NCBI GenBank assembly: GCA_963693085.1
Contig: OY856410.1
Span: 1,390,795,363-1,390,859,362 of the forward strand
Direction: 5' to 3'
Length of the DNA: 64,000 bases
DNA from: Alisma plantago-aquatica
Lineage: Eukaryota > Streptophyta > Magnoliopsida > Alismatales > Alismataceae
Under the pieces are notes generated by a model. That model had not been told where the DNA came from. It searched no databases and saw only the letters and a program-made list of their open reading frames with translations. Shown here piece after piece: positions 35,700 to 45,670 of the stretch. Numbering within the stretch: position 1 is the stretch's first letter; every line of letters starts with the position of its first letter. The position numbers and the translations under genes were made by a program.

Positions 35700-36171
35700 T
35701 TGAGAACTTATAACCTGCGATCGCCCGACTCTTCCCCTTTCTTCTGTTTCATTGCTACCCTATTTCCCTGTTGCGGTGATTTCTCCGGCGATTTTGTGCT
35801 GTTGCTGCTAGTTTTCTCCGGCGCTTCTCTCCGGCGCTCCATCTCCGGCGTCCCTTCTCCGGCGCCCTTCTTCTCCGGTGCGTTTCTTCTCCGCCGCCGC
35901 CGCCTGCTGCTCTAACCGCCTGCGCCGCCGCCCTGCTGCTCTAACCGCCTGCGCCGCCGCCCTGCTGCTCCAGCCACCTGCTGCCCGCCCTGCTGCTCCA
36001 TCCGCTGCGCCGCCGCCACGCCTGAGAACCGGCGCCGCCGCCACGCCTGGTGCCCTCCTGCTTGCCCACCTGCCTGCCCTAGCTCCTTCCTTTCTTCCTG
36101 CTGACGCCCGGCGTCCTGTTTCTACAACACTGGTTAGTTTTACTGATTTCCTTGCTGCTTTCAGTGATTAA
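35700..36171 (+). promoter_or_regulatory. G+C-rich leader region of the CACTA transposase gene
   Basis: An abrupt G+C-rich block (CTCCGGCG repeated several times; a 29-bp unit with CTGCTGCTCTAACC repeated at about 35924-35981) sits between the subterminal repeats and AT-rich intron-like sequence. It looks like a promoter-proximal exon, possibly derived from a host gene leader. Open frames through it on both strands are composition artefacts. Confidence 0.45.
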
Positions 36172-36677
36172 TGATTGATACTACTGGTTAGTATTTCTTT
36201 AGTGATTAATTTAATTCAACAATTCATAGTTTGTTATTTACAATAACTGATCTGCTTGCCGATTTTAATGATTAGAGATACTGATTAATAGTAAGTATTG
36301 ATGAATACTTAGTTAATTACTGATTTGTTGATTAGATATGTATAGAAGTTCCTTATAAATATATTTTTTATATACACATACATGTAATTTTGTATAAAAT
36401 TCATGATGTAGTGTGATCTTAAATCCTAGAGTGTACCCCTTTTGTTCTATGATGGTACCTATGACCCTAAATACATCCATAAGGGTCTATTGTATCCTAA
36501 AGAAGATTTATTTCTTCCTTCTGCCCTAATTAGAATGAACAATCACTAAATTATGTACTGTTTGTATGGAGTCCGGCTTCATTGTAGATATCTATTATTG
36601 TGTTTGTTGGCCTAGAAACCCGTCCAAGATTGACTCATTAGGAGTAAATCTTGGATAGTCCCCGGTTTGGGACTGTT

Positions 36678-36867
36678 CTTGAACACCTAATCTCACTAAG
36701 GATGTAAGTGTATAATGTATATTGAGTTTTCGAGAAAATTTTGGTAGCATTTCCCCGTTTGTTCTCTAAGTACATATGTACTTAGAGAACAGCGGGGAAA
36801 TGCTGCCGAAATTTTCTTGAAAACCCAATACACATTATACACTTACTAGTGAGATTAGGTGTTCAAG
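36678..36867. repeat. 190-bp foldback, copy 1
   Basis: Arms of about 98 and 92 bases meet with no loop at the palindrome TACATATGTA (36771-36780). The outermost bases CTTGAACACCTAATCTCACT pair with their complement ending at 36867. There are a few small mismatches and gaps. A transcript would form a long double-stranded hairpin. Confidence 0.9.
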
Positions 36868-37126
36868 GATGGGATAGGTGGTACACATTTATTATATATA
36901 AGAATGACATCAAATGTGTTTGTAGGCCTAGAATGTGAACAATCATTGTTTTTTATATTACTTGTACATTGGTATAAATTAGAATGAACAATCACTAAAT
37001 TATATACTGTTTGTATGGAGTCCGGCTTCATTGTAGATATCTATTATTGTGTTTGTTGGCCTAGAAACCCGTCCAAGATTGACTCATTAGGAGTAAATCT
37101 TGGATAGTCCCCGGTTTGGGACTGTT

Positions 37127-37316
37127 CTTGAACACCTAATCTCACTTAGGATGTAAGTGTATAATGTGTATTGAGTTTTCGAGAAAATTTTGGTAGCATT
37201 TCCCCGTTTGTTCTCTAAGTACATATGTACTTAGAGAACAGCGGGGAAATGCTGCCGAAATTTTCTAGAAAACCCAATACACATTATACACTTACTAGTG
37301 AGATTAGGTGTTCAAG
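37127..37316. repeat. 190-bp foldback, copy 2
   Basis: The same foldback repeats 449 bp downstream in the second tandem unit, with very few base differences. Confidence 0.9.
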
Positions 37317-37483
37317 GATGGGATAGGTGGTACACATTTATTATATATAAGAATGACATCAAATGTGTTTGTTGGCCTAGAATGTGAACAATCATTGTTT
37401 TTTATATTACTTGTACACTGGTATAAATTAGAATGAACAATCACTTGTTTTCCTAATATATACTTGTTTTCTCTGATCATAGA

Positions 37484-40400
37484 ATGTATAGATCATGGAT
37501 GTCCATTCGAAATCGTTGCACCCCAGAGTTTATATCTGGTCTTGATCAGTTTATTAGATTTGCCGAGGAACATAGGAAAAAACCTACAGATAGGTTCTAT
37601 TGTCCATGTAGGCATTGCGATAACAACTTGAAAGTCAACACTGGTGAGGAAATCAAAAGTCATGTCATGTGCAACGGGATTGTACAAGGCTATACAGAAT
37701 GGCACTGGCATGGAGAGATTTCAAAATCGAAACCAGTAGATGTCGATAGCAGTGCTTGGGTGGAAGAAGAAATTGCCTCTGATGACGTAAATGTGAACGA
37801 ACCAGTTCCAGCAGACATCGTTGATGCGATGCTGGATAGTTGTAGGGTAGAGCACACCGATCCACCTCCTATCTTTACAAACATTGTGCATGATGCTGAG
37901 ATACCGTTATACACAGGCTGTGCTAAGTTTACGAAGCTTAGCGCTGTGTTGAGATTGTATAAGTTGAAAGCTAACAATAGATGGAGCGACAAAAGCTTCA
38001 CTTCATTGTTGACTTTGTTGAAAGAAATTCTTCCTGAAGGAAACGAGCTTCCAATCTCAACATACCAGGTAAAGAAAATGTTGTGCAAAATGGGAATGGA
38101 GGCCAAGAAGATACACGCATGCCCGAATGATTGTGTATTATTTCAAAAGGACTATGTAGATTTGAAAGATTGTCCAAAATGTGGTGCGTCACGGTATAAA
38201 TTGACGACTTCGGGGGAGTCCAAAACTGGTTCTCCTGCCAAGGTGTTGTGGTATCTACCTATAATATCACAGTTTCAACGCTTTTTTGCAAATCCGAAAG
38301 ATGCGAAGAATTTGAGGTGGCATGCAGATGTTAAGAAAAATAATGATGGGATCCTACGACATGCGTCTGATTCCCCACAGTGGAAGAAGATTGATCTATT
38401 GTACCCTAAATTTGGTGAAGAAGATAGGAATCTAAGACTTGGGCTTTGTACAGATGGGATGAATCCGTACGGGACATTGAGCAGCCAACATAGCACTTGG
38501 CCAGTCATGCTTATTATATACAATCTTCCTCCCTGGATGTGTATGAAAAATAAGTACGTTATGTTGTCATTGTTGATATCGGGCCCTAAACAACCCGGAA
38601 ATGATATCGATGTTTATCTTGAACCTTTGATTGATGACTTAAAGAAACTTTGGGCTGAAGGTGTGATGACCTATGATGCTTCAGCAAGAGAGACATTTCA
38701 TTTGCACGCTATGTTGTTTTGCACTATTAATGACTTTCCAGCATATGGGAATTTGTCTGGATATAGTGTCAAAGGAGCTAAAGCGTGTCCTATATGTGAA
38801 GAAAACACTGATTCAATAAGACTAAAACATGGCGGCAAGACTGTATATCTTGGTCATCGAAGGTTTCTTTCAAAATTCCATCTGTATCGTAGGAAGCACA
38901 AAGCATTCAATGGATGGAATGATGAACGGAGTGCACCTAAACCTATACCAGGGGATGTTGTTTATGAAAGAGTAAAAGACATTGTCAATGAATTTGGTAA
39001 GAAATCACAATGTAGTATGGCCACACAGAGTGACAATTCTTCATTCAAGAAGAAGTCAATATTTTGGGATCTTCCTTATTGGAGTTCTTTGACAGTCAGG
39101 CATTGTATCGATGTAATGCACGTTGAGAAAAATGTCTGTGATAGCATCATTGGTACTCTATTAAATATACCAGGTAAGACTAAAGATGGGATAAAATCCA
39201 GACTGGACCTACGTGAAATGGGAATAAGGTCAGAATTAACAGAATTACGTGAAATGGGTAATAAAAGAACATACTTACCTCCCGCTTGTTACACGTTGTC
39301 TAGAAAGGAGAAGAAAACTTTTTGTGAATGCTTGGTAAATGTTAAGGTGCCACATGGTTACTCATCCAACATCCGTAGATTGGTATCAATGAAAGATCTG
39401 AAGTTGATAGGTCTTAAATCTCATGATTGTCACACTCTAATGCAACAAATATTGCCCGTGGCAATTCGATCTATATTGCCGAAGCATGTAAGGTTTGCAA
39501 TTACCAGACTTTGTTTCTTTTTCAACAGTCTATGCAGCAAAGTTATTGACCCTGATACTCTCGATAATTTGCAAAGAGAAGTGGTTGTTACCCTATGTCA
39601 GCTTGAGATGTATTTCCCTCCTTCGTTCTTTGATATCATGGTACATCTTGTTGTCCACTTGACTAGGGAAGTGAAAATGTTGGGACCAGTTTTCTTGCAT
39701 TGGATGTATCCCTTTGAACGATACATGAGCGTTTTTAAAGGTGATGTTCGAAACCGTTATCGGCCTGAAGGGAGTATTATTGAAGGTTATGTGGCGAGAG
39801 AGGTTATGGATTTTTGCAATGACTTTTTCAGTGGTAATGACACTCCTGATAATGACAAGAATATTGAGGAGGGCAAAGGAATTTTGGGATCACGGGTGAA
39901 AGTAATCAGCCGTGAGCAGTTGGAACAAGCTCACTTGTATATTTTACACAATATGGACGAAGTGAGTGTTTATATCGAGGAACATACCAATTTCATAAAG
40001 AGACAACATCCTCGGGCAAGTTCAATGTGGCTTGCTAGAGAGCATAATAAGACTTTTACTAAGTGGTTTGAAGATAAAGTCTTACATCAACTATCTCAAA
40101 CACCAAATGATATTACAGAAACTATCAAATGCCTCGCCTTTAAACCAAAACCGAATGTTATGTCTTATGAAGGGTTTGACATTAATGGATTCACATATTA
40201 CACAAAGCGCCAAGATGATAAGAGTGTCGTCCAAAATAGTGGGGTCACTCTTCAAGCGTCGACTATGTACTTTGCAAGTGCAAAGGATAAGAGTCCACGT
40301 GAAGCTAAAATGTCATATTACGGTGTCATTGAGGACATTTGGGAGTTTGACTACATAGATTTCAAAATTCCGCTCTTTAAATGTAATTGGGTTGATAACA

Positions 40401-40732
40401 CCAAAGGAGTTATAGTGGATGAATTGGGTTTCACTTTGGTGAACTTTGAAAAGATTGGCGAGAAGGGTGAACCATTCATATTGGCATCACAGGCGAAACA
40501 AATATTCTATATCGATGATCCTGCAAATGATAAATGGTCGGTTGTTCTTCATGGTAAAAGACAGTTCATTGAAGATCCTATAGATGAAGAAGAGTACTAT
40601 GATAAGTATGATGACTCCAGTCCATTCTCAGTTGGGTTTCCAACTCCACAAAATATTGAAGCTAATGATGACTTATATGTGCGCGGAGATCACAATGAAG
40701 GATTATTAATTGATAAAAGATCACAATTTTAG
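37484..40732 (+). CDS. CACTA TNP2-type transposase, intact
   Basis: One open frame of 1082 residues. The N-terminus is a transposase-associated domain with a Cys/His cluster (FYCPCRHC, residues 38-45, then H60 and WHWH at 73-76). The transposase_21 (TNP2) domain spans about 200-560. It has CPNDC (213-217), CPKCG (230-234), LCTDGMNPYG (D324), PLIDDL (D384/D385) and CIDVMHVEKN (E548), which are candidate catalytic acidic residues. DUF4218 follows (about 670-790, with HWMYPFERYM and GYVAREVMDF), then DUF4216 (about 940-1015). This is the full domain order of plant CACTA transposases at about the usual size. The ATG at 37484 follows a likely splice acceptor by one base. It would cut and join the CACTA ends together with a DNA-binding partner. 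Confidence 0.95.
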   Translation: MYRSWMSIRNRCTPEFISGLDQFIRFAEEHRKKPTDRFYCPCRHCDNNLKVNTGEEIKSHVMCNGIVQGYTEWHWHGEISKSKPVDVDSSAWVEEEIASDDVNVNEPVPADIVDAMLDSCRVEHTDPPPIFTNIVHDAEIPLYTGCAKFTKLSAVLRLYKLKANNRWSDKSFTSLLTLLKEILPEGNELPISTYQVKKMLCKMGMEAKKIHACPNDCVLFQKDYVDLKDCPKCGASRYKLTTSGESKTGSPAKVLWYLPIISQFQRFFANPKDAKNLRWHADVKKNNDGILRHASDSPQWKKIDLLYPKFGEEDRNLRLGLCTDGMNPYGTLSSQHSTWPVMLIIYNLPPWMCMKNKYVMLSLLISGPKQPGNDIDVYLEPLIDDLKKLWAEGVMTYDASARETFHLHAMLFCTINDFPAYGNLSGYSVKGAKACPICEENTDSIRLKHGGKTVYLGHRRFLSKFHLYRRKHKAFNGWNDERSAPKPIPGDVVYERVKDIVNEFGKKSQCSMATQSDNSSFKKKSIFWDLPYWSSLTVRHCIDVMHVEKNVCDSIIGTLLNIPGKTKDGIKSRLDLREMGIRSELTELREMGNKRTYLPPACYTLSRKEKKTFCECLVNVKVPHGYSSNIRRLVSMKDLKLIGLKSHDCHTLMQQILPVAIRSILPKHVRFAITRLCFFFNSLCSKVIDPDTLDNLQREVVVTLCQLEMYFPPSFFDIMVHLVVHLTREVKMLGPVFLHWMYPFERYMSVFKGDVRNRYRPEGSIIEGYVAREVMDFCNDFFSGNDTPDNDKNIEEGKGILGSRVKVISREQLEQAHLYILHNMDEVSVYIEEHTNFIKRQHPRASSMWLAREHNKTFTKWFEDKVLHQLSQTPNDITETIKCLAFKPKPNVMSYEGFDINGFTYYTKRQDDKSVVQNSGVTLQASTMYFASAKDKSPREAKMSYYGVIEDIWEFDYIDFKIPLFKCNWVDNTKGVIVDELGFTLVNFEKIGEKGEPFILASQAKQIFYIDDPANDKWSVVLHGKRQFIEDPIDEEEYYDKYDDSSPFSVGFPTPQNIEANDDLYVRGDHNEGLLIDKRSQF

Positions 40733-40746
40733 AGACTTGTATGTTT

Positions 40747-40880
40747 ATACAAATGCTAAATGGTTGCCTTTTTCTAGTTAATACAAATGCTAAATGTTTG
40801 CCTTTTTCTAGTTAATACAAATGCTAAATGTTTGCCTTTTTCTAGTTAATAGAAATGCTAAATGTTTGCCTTTTTAATGA
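40747..40880 (+). repeat. 34-bp tandem repeat, four copies, between the two CACTA genes
   Basis: ATACAAATGCTAAATGTTTG begins at 40747, 40781 and 40815, and with one change at 40849. The array occupies nearly the whole gap between the transposase stop and the next ATG, so it would hold the terminator and promoter signals. Confidence 0.9.
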
Positions 40881-40889
40881 CATTTTCAG

Positions 40890-43800
40890 ATGGCTGACCA
40901 TGATGAGCATGATGTCCATGATGAGCATGAAGTCCATGATGAGCATGCTGTCCATGACGAGCATGGCGAGGATACTAATGTAAGTTCTAAAAACATATCC
41001 TGTATTTCTATAAAATTCATTATCTTCTAGTTATGTCATATATCCTATATTTCTATATTGGGCTAATTTAGTGTGTTTTATTTTTGTCAAATTTTAGGTT
41101 GATGCACCTGTACCCACTGAAGCACTGGAGCAACTTGATGCGCAACACCAAACACTTAACAAGAAAAGGGGCATCACTCTGTTGAAGAAGTTATTAGCGC
41201 TAAGTGGTAGTGGATCCAAATTGGTGGTGGAGTTTGATAATGGAGGAAATCCAATTGGAGTGAACCGCAATAATTTTGTGAACTATCTTGGGTGTACCAC
41301 TCGGAGCCATTGTGGTGTTAAGTATGACAATTGGCATAAAGTTCCTCAAGGGAAAAAAGACTTGATATGGAAGGATTTATGCGTGAGTTATTATTATTTG
41401 CAATTCTATTTTGGATACTAGTTAATAACATTTCTATTTTACAGAATCTGTTTGCATTGGATGAGAAGTTGCATCGTAAAAATGTGATGCAACGCGCTGG
41501 AAAGATGCTTAGGAATTATAGGACAAATCTGAACAGAGAATACAAAAAAGAGGGTGATAAGAAGAAGAAGTCAGCCCTTGAACAATGGAACTTCTTGGAT
41601 AAAGAAGATTGGGACAATTTTGTTGCTTCAAGAAAATCTGAAGAATTCAAGGTATTAGGCGTCACTCCCAATTTAATTAATATACATTGTATTCACCTAT
41701 TCAAGATTAGCATTTAGTGCTACTAACCAAATCATTAATGTGCATACTAACTAGGCCCTCAGTGACGCACAAAAAGCAAGACGTGCACTGAATGTGCATG
41801 ACCACACTATGGGTCCAAAAGGCTATGCAAGCGTTCGCCAAAGACTACAGGAGGAGTCTACGACTACTCAGGAGTCTGCTCCTACTCAGGAGTCTGCCAC
41901 ACCCATGCCTCGCCATGATATCTGGATAGCTGGCAGGCAAAACAAGAAGGGTGAAATAAAGAAGCCTGTAACTGCTGAGGCGGCTGCAAAAATGGTAAAA
42001 TAACACTCTTAGAGAAATCATTTGAATATTGATTATTTGTGGTGTTAACTTACCAATTTCTGTTTATGGTGATTAGCGGGAGCTGCACGAGCAGAGGAAA
42101 CAAGGAACGTTCATCCCTCAGGGCACAAGGGATGAATTGACAGTTGCTCTGGGTAACCCAGAGCATCCTGGACGTGTTAGAGGTGCCGGCGCTGGTGTTG
42201 GCATCAAAGCATTCTTTGGGCCATCCCGGCGCAAACCCAGAGCGGGACTTTCTCAAGAAGAGGTAACCTATTCTTTTTTTAGAATGTTACTGCAAAAGGA
42301 AATTCATTAATAAGAAGCTAATGTTTCTTTTATCCATGTATAGGAGAATAAGAGAGTTGAGGATTTAGTTGCTAAGAAGGTCAACGATGTAGTTGCTGAG
42401 AAGGTCAAGGAAGAATTGCTACGGTGGCAGGCATCTCAGGCTTCCAATACGCCTATGGCGACCCACTCTTCTCCTGATGCACAGACTGCGAGTAATCCTG
42501 GAGACCCATCGCCTAGCACGTCTGTTGTAAGTATTGTCTATGACATTGTAGTTAGTCTTTTCAAGTTGTTATGTTTTCAAGATGATATGTATATATGTAT
42601 AATATTCTTTATGTAAATTTGTAGGCATTGAAGCCATGCCGCTTAAGAATGCAAGACTACGTTGTTGCAGAGGCGCAGGCTTACCCGTCCCTTCCTGGGG
42701 CAATGTTTCACGGGACTCCAATGCCACAGGGCTACGTTCGTGTGAGCCCGATACGTGTGTTACCTGATTGGAGAGAAGCTACATTGCCATATCCCCACCC
42801 GGATATTGATAGACTTGCTGATGCAGAAGGCGGGGTGATATTGTGGCCCAAAGAAGATGTCGTCTACACGACTGAAATTGTAAGATAAATTTACATTGAT
42901 TTAGACTGTTAATGTGTATATATGATGTCAACTGCTCTGAAATTATATGTACAGGTTAAAAAGAAGACACTAGGAGCACCTAGGCCTCCACTTCCACTTC
43001 CCGCATTACCCGATTGGGTTCCAACTGACCTAACATACCCGTTAGGTCCTGCTTGTAGGGGAATGGCATGTTGGCTACGGGCACATAATGTACATTGCCC
43101 TATAATTATTTCTTTAGATGCAGATTATGCAGGTCAATCATACGATAGCTCTTTATTTATACAAGATATTATTGAGCTGTTTATGTATGATTGGCTGAAT
43201 ACATCAATGATAGAGACATGGATAAGGTGAGATCTTGTTTATACATCCATATACCTTGTGTAAGATCCGGTGATCTGGTTTCTTATATATTAATGCATAC
43301 GCCTATATGTTTTGCAGCTACTTAGTCGAAGATCATTGCAAACAATTTGCATTTGATCATTTGGGATTTTTGATTCCATCATTGATTAGTTTGGTAGCTA
43401 AAGACCCTGATAATGTTCAACAATACTGTATAGATGCTTTTACAATTTTTGGTCAGCAAAAGAAGACGATAATAATAGCTCCATTCAATGTCAAGTAAGT
43501 TTACTTTATTTATAATTTGGACTTAAGAAAATTCCATTTTTATTTTGCATTTTGAGTTATTAATTGTTAACTTCTTACCTCTAGCGGTAGACATTGGGAG
43601 TTACTAGTTATTGTCCCCGGGACATTCACTGTTTATTATCTAGATCCTGTGGGGAGTACATTGAACCCTAAAATTGGACACGTAATGAGAATGCCATTAT
43701 TCTGGTGAGAAATATTTCATTTTTATATCCGTTAACATCTTTTATTACATTACTATTTACTTATGCAATTTATTGTGTTATATTAACATGTAGGGGTTTA

Positions 43801-44306
43801 GATGCATTCAAAAAGGCTGGAGGAACGGTCCCAAGGAAAAAGAACCACCCAATAAATTGGCAGAACGTACAAGTAAGTTCCCGACTCGAATATATATATT
43901 ATTGATGTGAATTGTGCTTAGTTGTATTATTTTGTATGTTTCAATTTATAGTGTGCTACACAAGAGAATGGCTAGGCATGCACATACTATGTGATGCGAT
44001 TTATGAAGATGATTATCAAATATGCCGCATTGGACATCGATACCATACATGAGGTATTATATATAGTCTCATTAGTTAGTATGCAATATATCAATCTTAT
44101 CTTATTTTTATATTATTACTTATATATATACATCATTCTCTTTGCAGGTGTTTAAAACTGACAACACTACAGGTAAACGCTTAAAAAATATACATGCTCC
44201 ATATACGATGGAAGCATTAAATGAAGTAAGAGAAGAATGGGCAAAAGCCATACAAGCAGTGGCAACTGTAAGATATAATTGGGATGTTGATAGCGATAAT
44301 GAATGA
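40890..44306 (+). pseudogene. CACTA second gene: transposase_24-like region plus Ulp1-type protease, one stop codon
   Basis: Thirteen exons join in frame at GT-AG borders: 40890-40979, 41098-41382, 41445-41651, 41755-41994, 42077-42262, 42344-42526, 42625-42879, 42955-43226, 43318-43494, 43585-43704, 43794-43872, 43952-44053 and 44148-44306. Exon 1 encodes repeats of DEHxVH. Exons 2-6 resemble the plant transposase_24 family (TRSHCGVKYDNWHKVPQGKK; ALGNPEHPGRVRG). Exons 10-12 form a Ulp1-like cysteine protease: GRHWELLVIV with its His, YYLDP with its Asp, and ACTYYVMRFM with the Cys. A TAG at 43973-43975 lies two codons before that Cys. The protein would thus lose the catalytic Cys unless the codon is read through or spliced around. 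The rest of the frame is undamaged, so the stop is recent. Ulp1-type domains are known passengers of plant CACTA and Mutator elements. Confidence 0.8.
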
Positions 44307-44444
44307 TACTTTGTAAATGAATATTTCTGAATGTTAATACATGTATTTGAATGTTTCTATATGTGTGAATGTGAGAATTGAATTGATGTCTGAATGTATG
44401 TACATGTATGTACTTGTGTGAAATTTGCTTTGTGACTTTTGCAG

Positions 44445-44553
44445 GTTTGCGGCCTGTTTGTAGGCTGATATCAATGGATGTCATAAACCTGCAGTTCAGA
44501 AAACTGAACTGCAGGTTCTCATCCTGCTGACCAGCCACAGCAGGCCTGCAAAC
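44445..44553. repeat. Foldback after the second CACTA gene
   Basis: A perfect 14-bp inverted repeat with loop AAAA (44486-44499/44504-44517) is nested in outer arms (44445-44456 with 44541-44553). It lies about 140 bp after the stop codon and could act in 3' end formation; that role is a guess. Confidence 0.7.
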
Positions 44554-44577
44554 TGATATGAAAAAAAAATATAAATA

Positions 44578-45127
44578 GGCGTCGGTTATTTAATGAAAAC
44601 CGTCAGCAAAGACATACAGCGTCGGTTATTTATAAATAACCGACGCCTAATAGTACAAACAACCCGACCGTGCAGGATAACACGACCGCGGTGGAAAAGG
44701 CATCGGTTATGCATATAAAACCGACGCCTATAGTACTAAACACGGCCGTGCAGGGAAGCACGGCCGTGTCGTCTTGAAGTATAGGCATCAGTCGTTTGGT
44801 ATATAACCGACGCTAAAAGGGTTCGCGCCACAGAAAACGGCGTCATCTAGGACACTTTATGCGTCGGTTATCAACTAAAAGACCGACGCTACATGGAATA
44901 TAGGCGTCGGTTTTTTAGTAAATCACCGACGCAGAAAGTGCCCTAGATGACGCCGTTTTCTGTGGCGCGAACCATTTTGGCATCGGTTGTCTACTAAAAG
45001 ACCGACGCCTATAGGTTAAATAGGCGTCGGTTAAAAAACCGAAGCCGAAATGTTCGACCTTTAGCGGCGCCCACATAGGCGTCGGTCGGAAACCGACGCC
45101 AAATGGGGTTAAAAGACCGACGCCAAA
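44578..45127. repeat. CACTA 3' subterminal hairpin repeats with a nested long palindrome
   Basis: About nine GCGTCGGTT/AACCGACGC hairpins are present. Two of them sit between 39-bp arms of a larger inverted repeat (44820-44858 with 44935-44973, one mismatch). A separate perfect 12-bp palindrome pair, ACACGGCCGTGC and GCACGGCCGTGT, spans 44740-44769. These are probable protein-binding and end-pairing sites of the transposon. Confidence 0.85.
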
Positions 45128-45660
45128 TGGGGTTTCTGTAGTAGTGCTTGATGGGGATAAAAGGAAATTGAAATTCAGACTCACCACAAAGATTATATGA
45201 AGAATGAGAAAAACCATATAAATAATTAAGAAAGTGGGAGAATGAAGCAAGAGATACCCCATAGATTGGGTGAGGTATCATGTTATGTGTATGGAAACTA
45301 TTAGGAACCGAATATCACCCTTCTAATATATCCAATCATGATGGCATTAGTTAGAAAATGTGACAAAGTGGTTTTTCTGGCTTAATTTCGAGGACGAAAT
45401 ACCTTTTAAAGTGTGTAGGATGTGATGGAGTGGACTTCTGGAATCCCTAAATACCCAAATGGATAATTGAATCATGATCCAGAGATTGGAATAATAAATA
45501 TGTGTCAATATGTAATGCGACAGTGATGATGATGTATATATGTTTGATGTTACTATTACGATTAATGACCCTAATTATGCACCACCTTGGATTAAGTTGT
45601 TGATTGGTCAATTATTGATAACTTGGCACCAAATGAAAGAGAATGTAGCTCGTGTTATTG

Positions 45661-45670
45661 TATATATATA
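45661..45670 (+). promoter_or_regulatory. TATA-like box of LARD-like LTR
   Basis: TATATATATA about 300 bp into the LTR and upstream of its G+C-rich part. The same run is present in the 3' LTR at 51359-51368. Confidence 0.4.

Larger units (their letters stand above)
36531..37445 (+). repeat. 449-bp tandem repeat, two copies, in the transposase leader
   Basis: A unit starting TAGAATGAACAATCACT occurs at 36531 and 36980, and its first 17 bases occur again at 37429. Each unit contains a long foldback. The array ends about 40 bp before the transposase ATG, next to a splice-acceptor-like CTGATCATAG, so it is probably in a leader intron. Confidence 0.9.
35256..45146 (+). mobile_element. Complete CACTA (En/Spm-type) DNA transposon, 9.9 kb
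   Basis: The left end is CACTAATACAGAAA; the right end, read inward, is CACTACTACAGAAA (13 of 14 matching). CTT flanks both ends (35253-35255, 45147-45149), the 3-bp duplication typical of CACTA. Both subterminal zones carry many GCGTCGGTT/AACCGACGC repeats. Inside are an intact TNP2-type transposase gene and a second multi-exon gene, both on the plus strand. Terminal repeats, TSD and an open transposase together suggest a fairly recent insertion. The second gene has a stop codon, so autonomy is uncertain. Confidence 0.95.

Noticed and set aside
35700..36171. Ala/Arg-rich frames on both strands
   Set aside because: Composition artefact of GCC/CGG repeats in the transposase leader.
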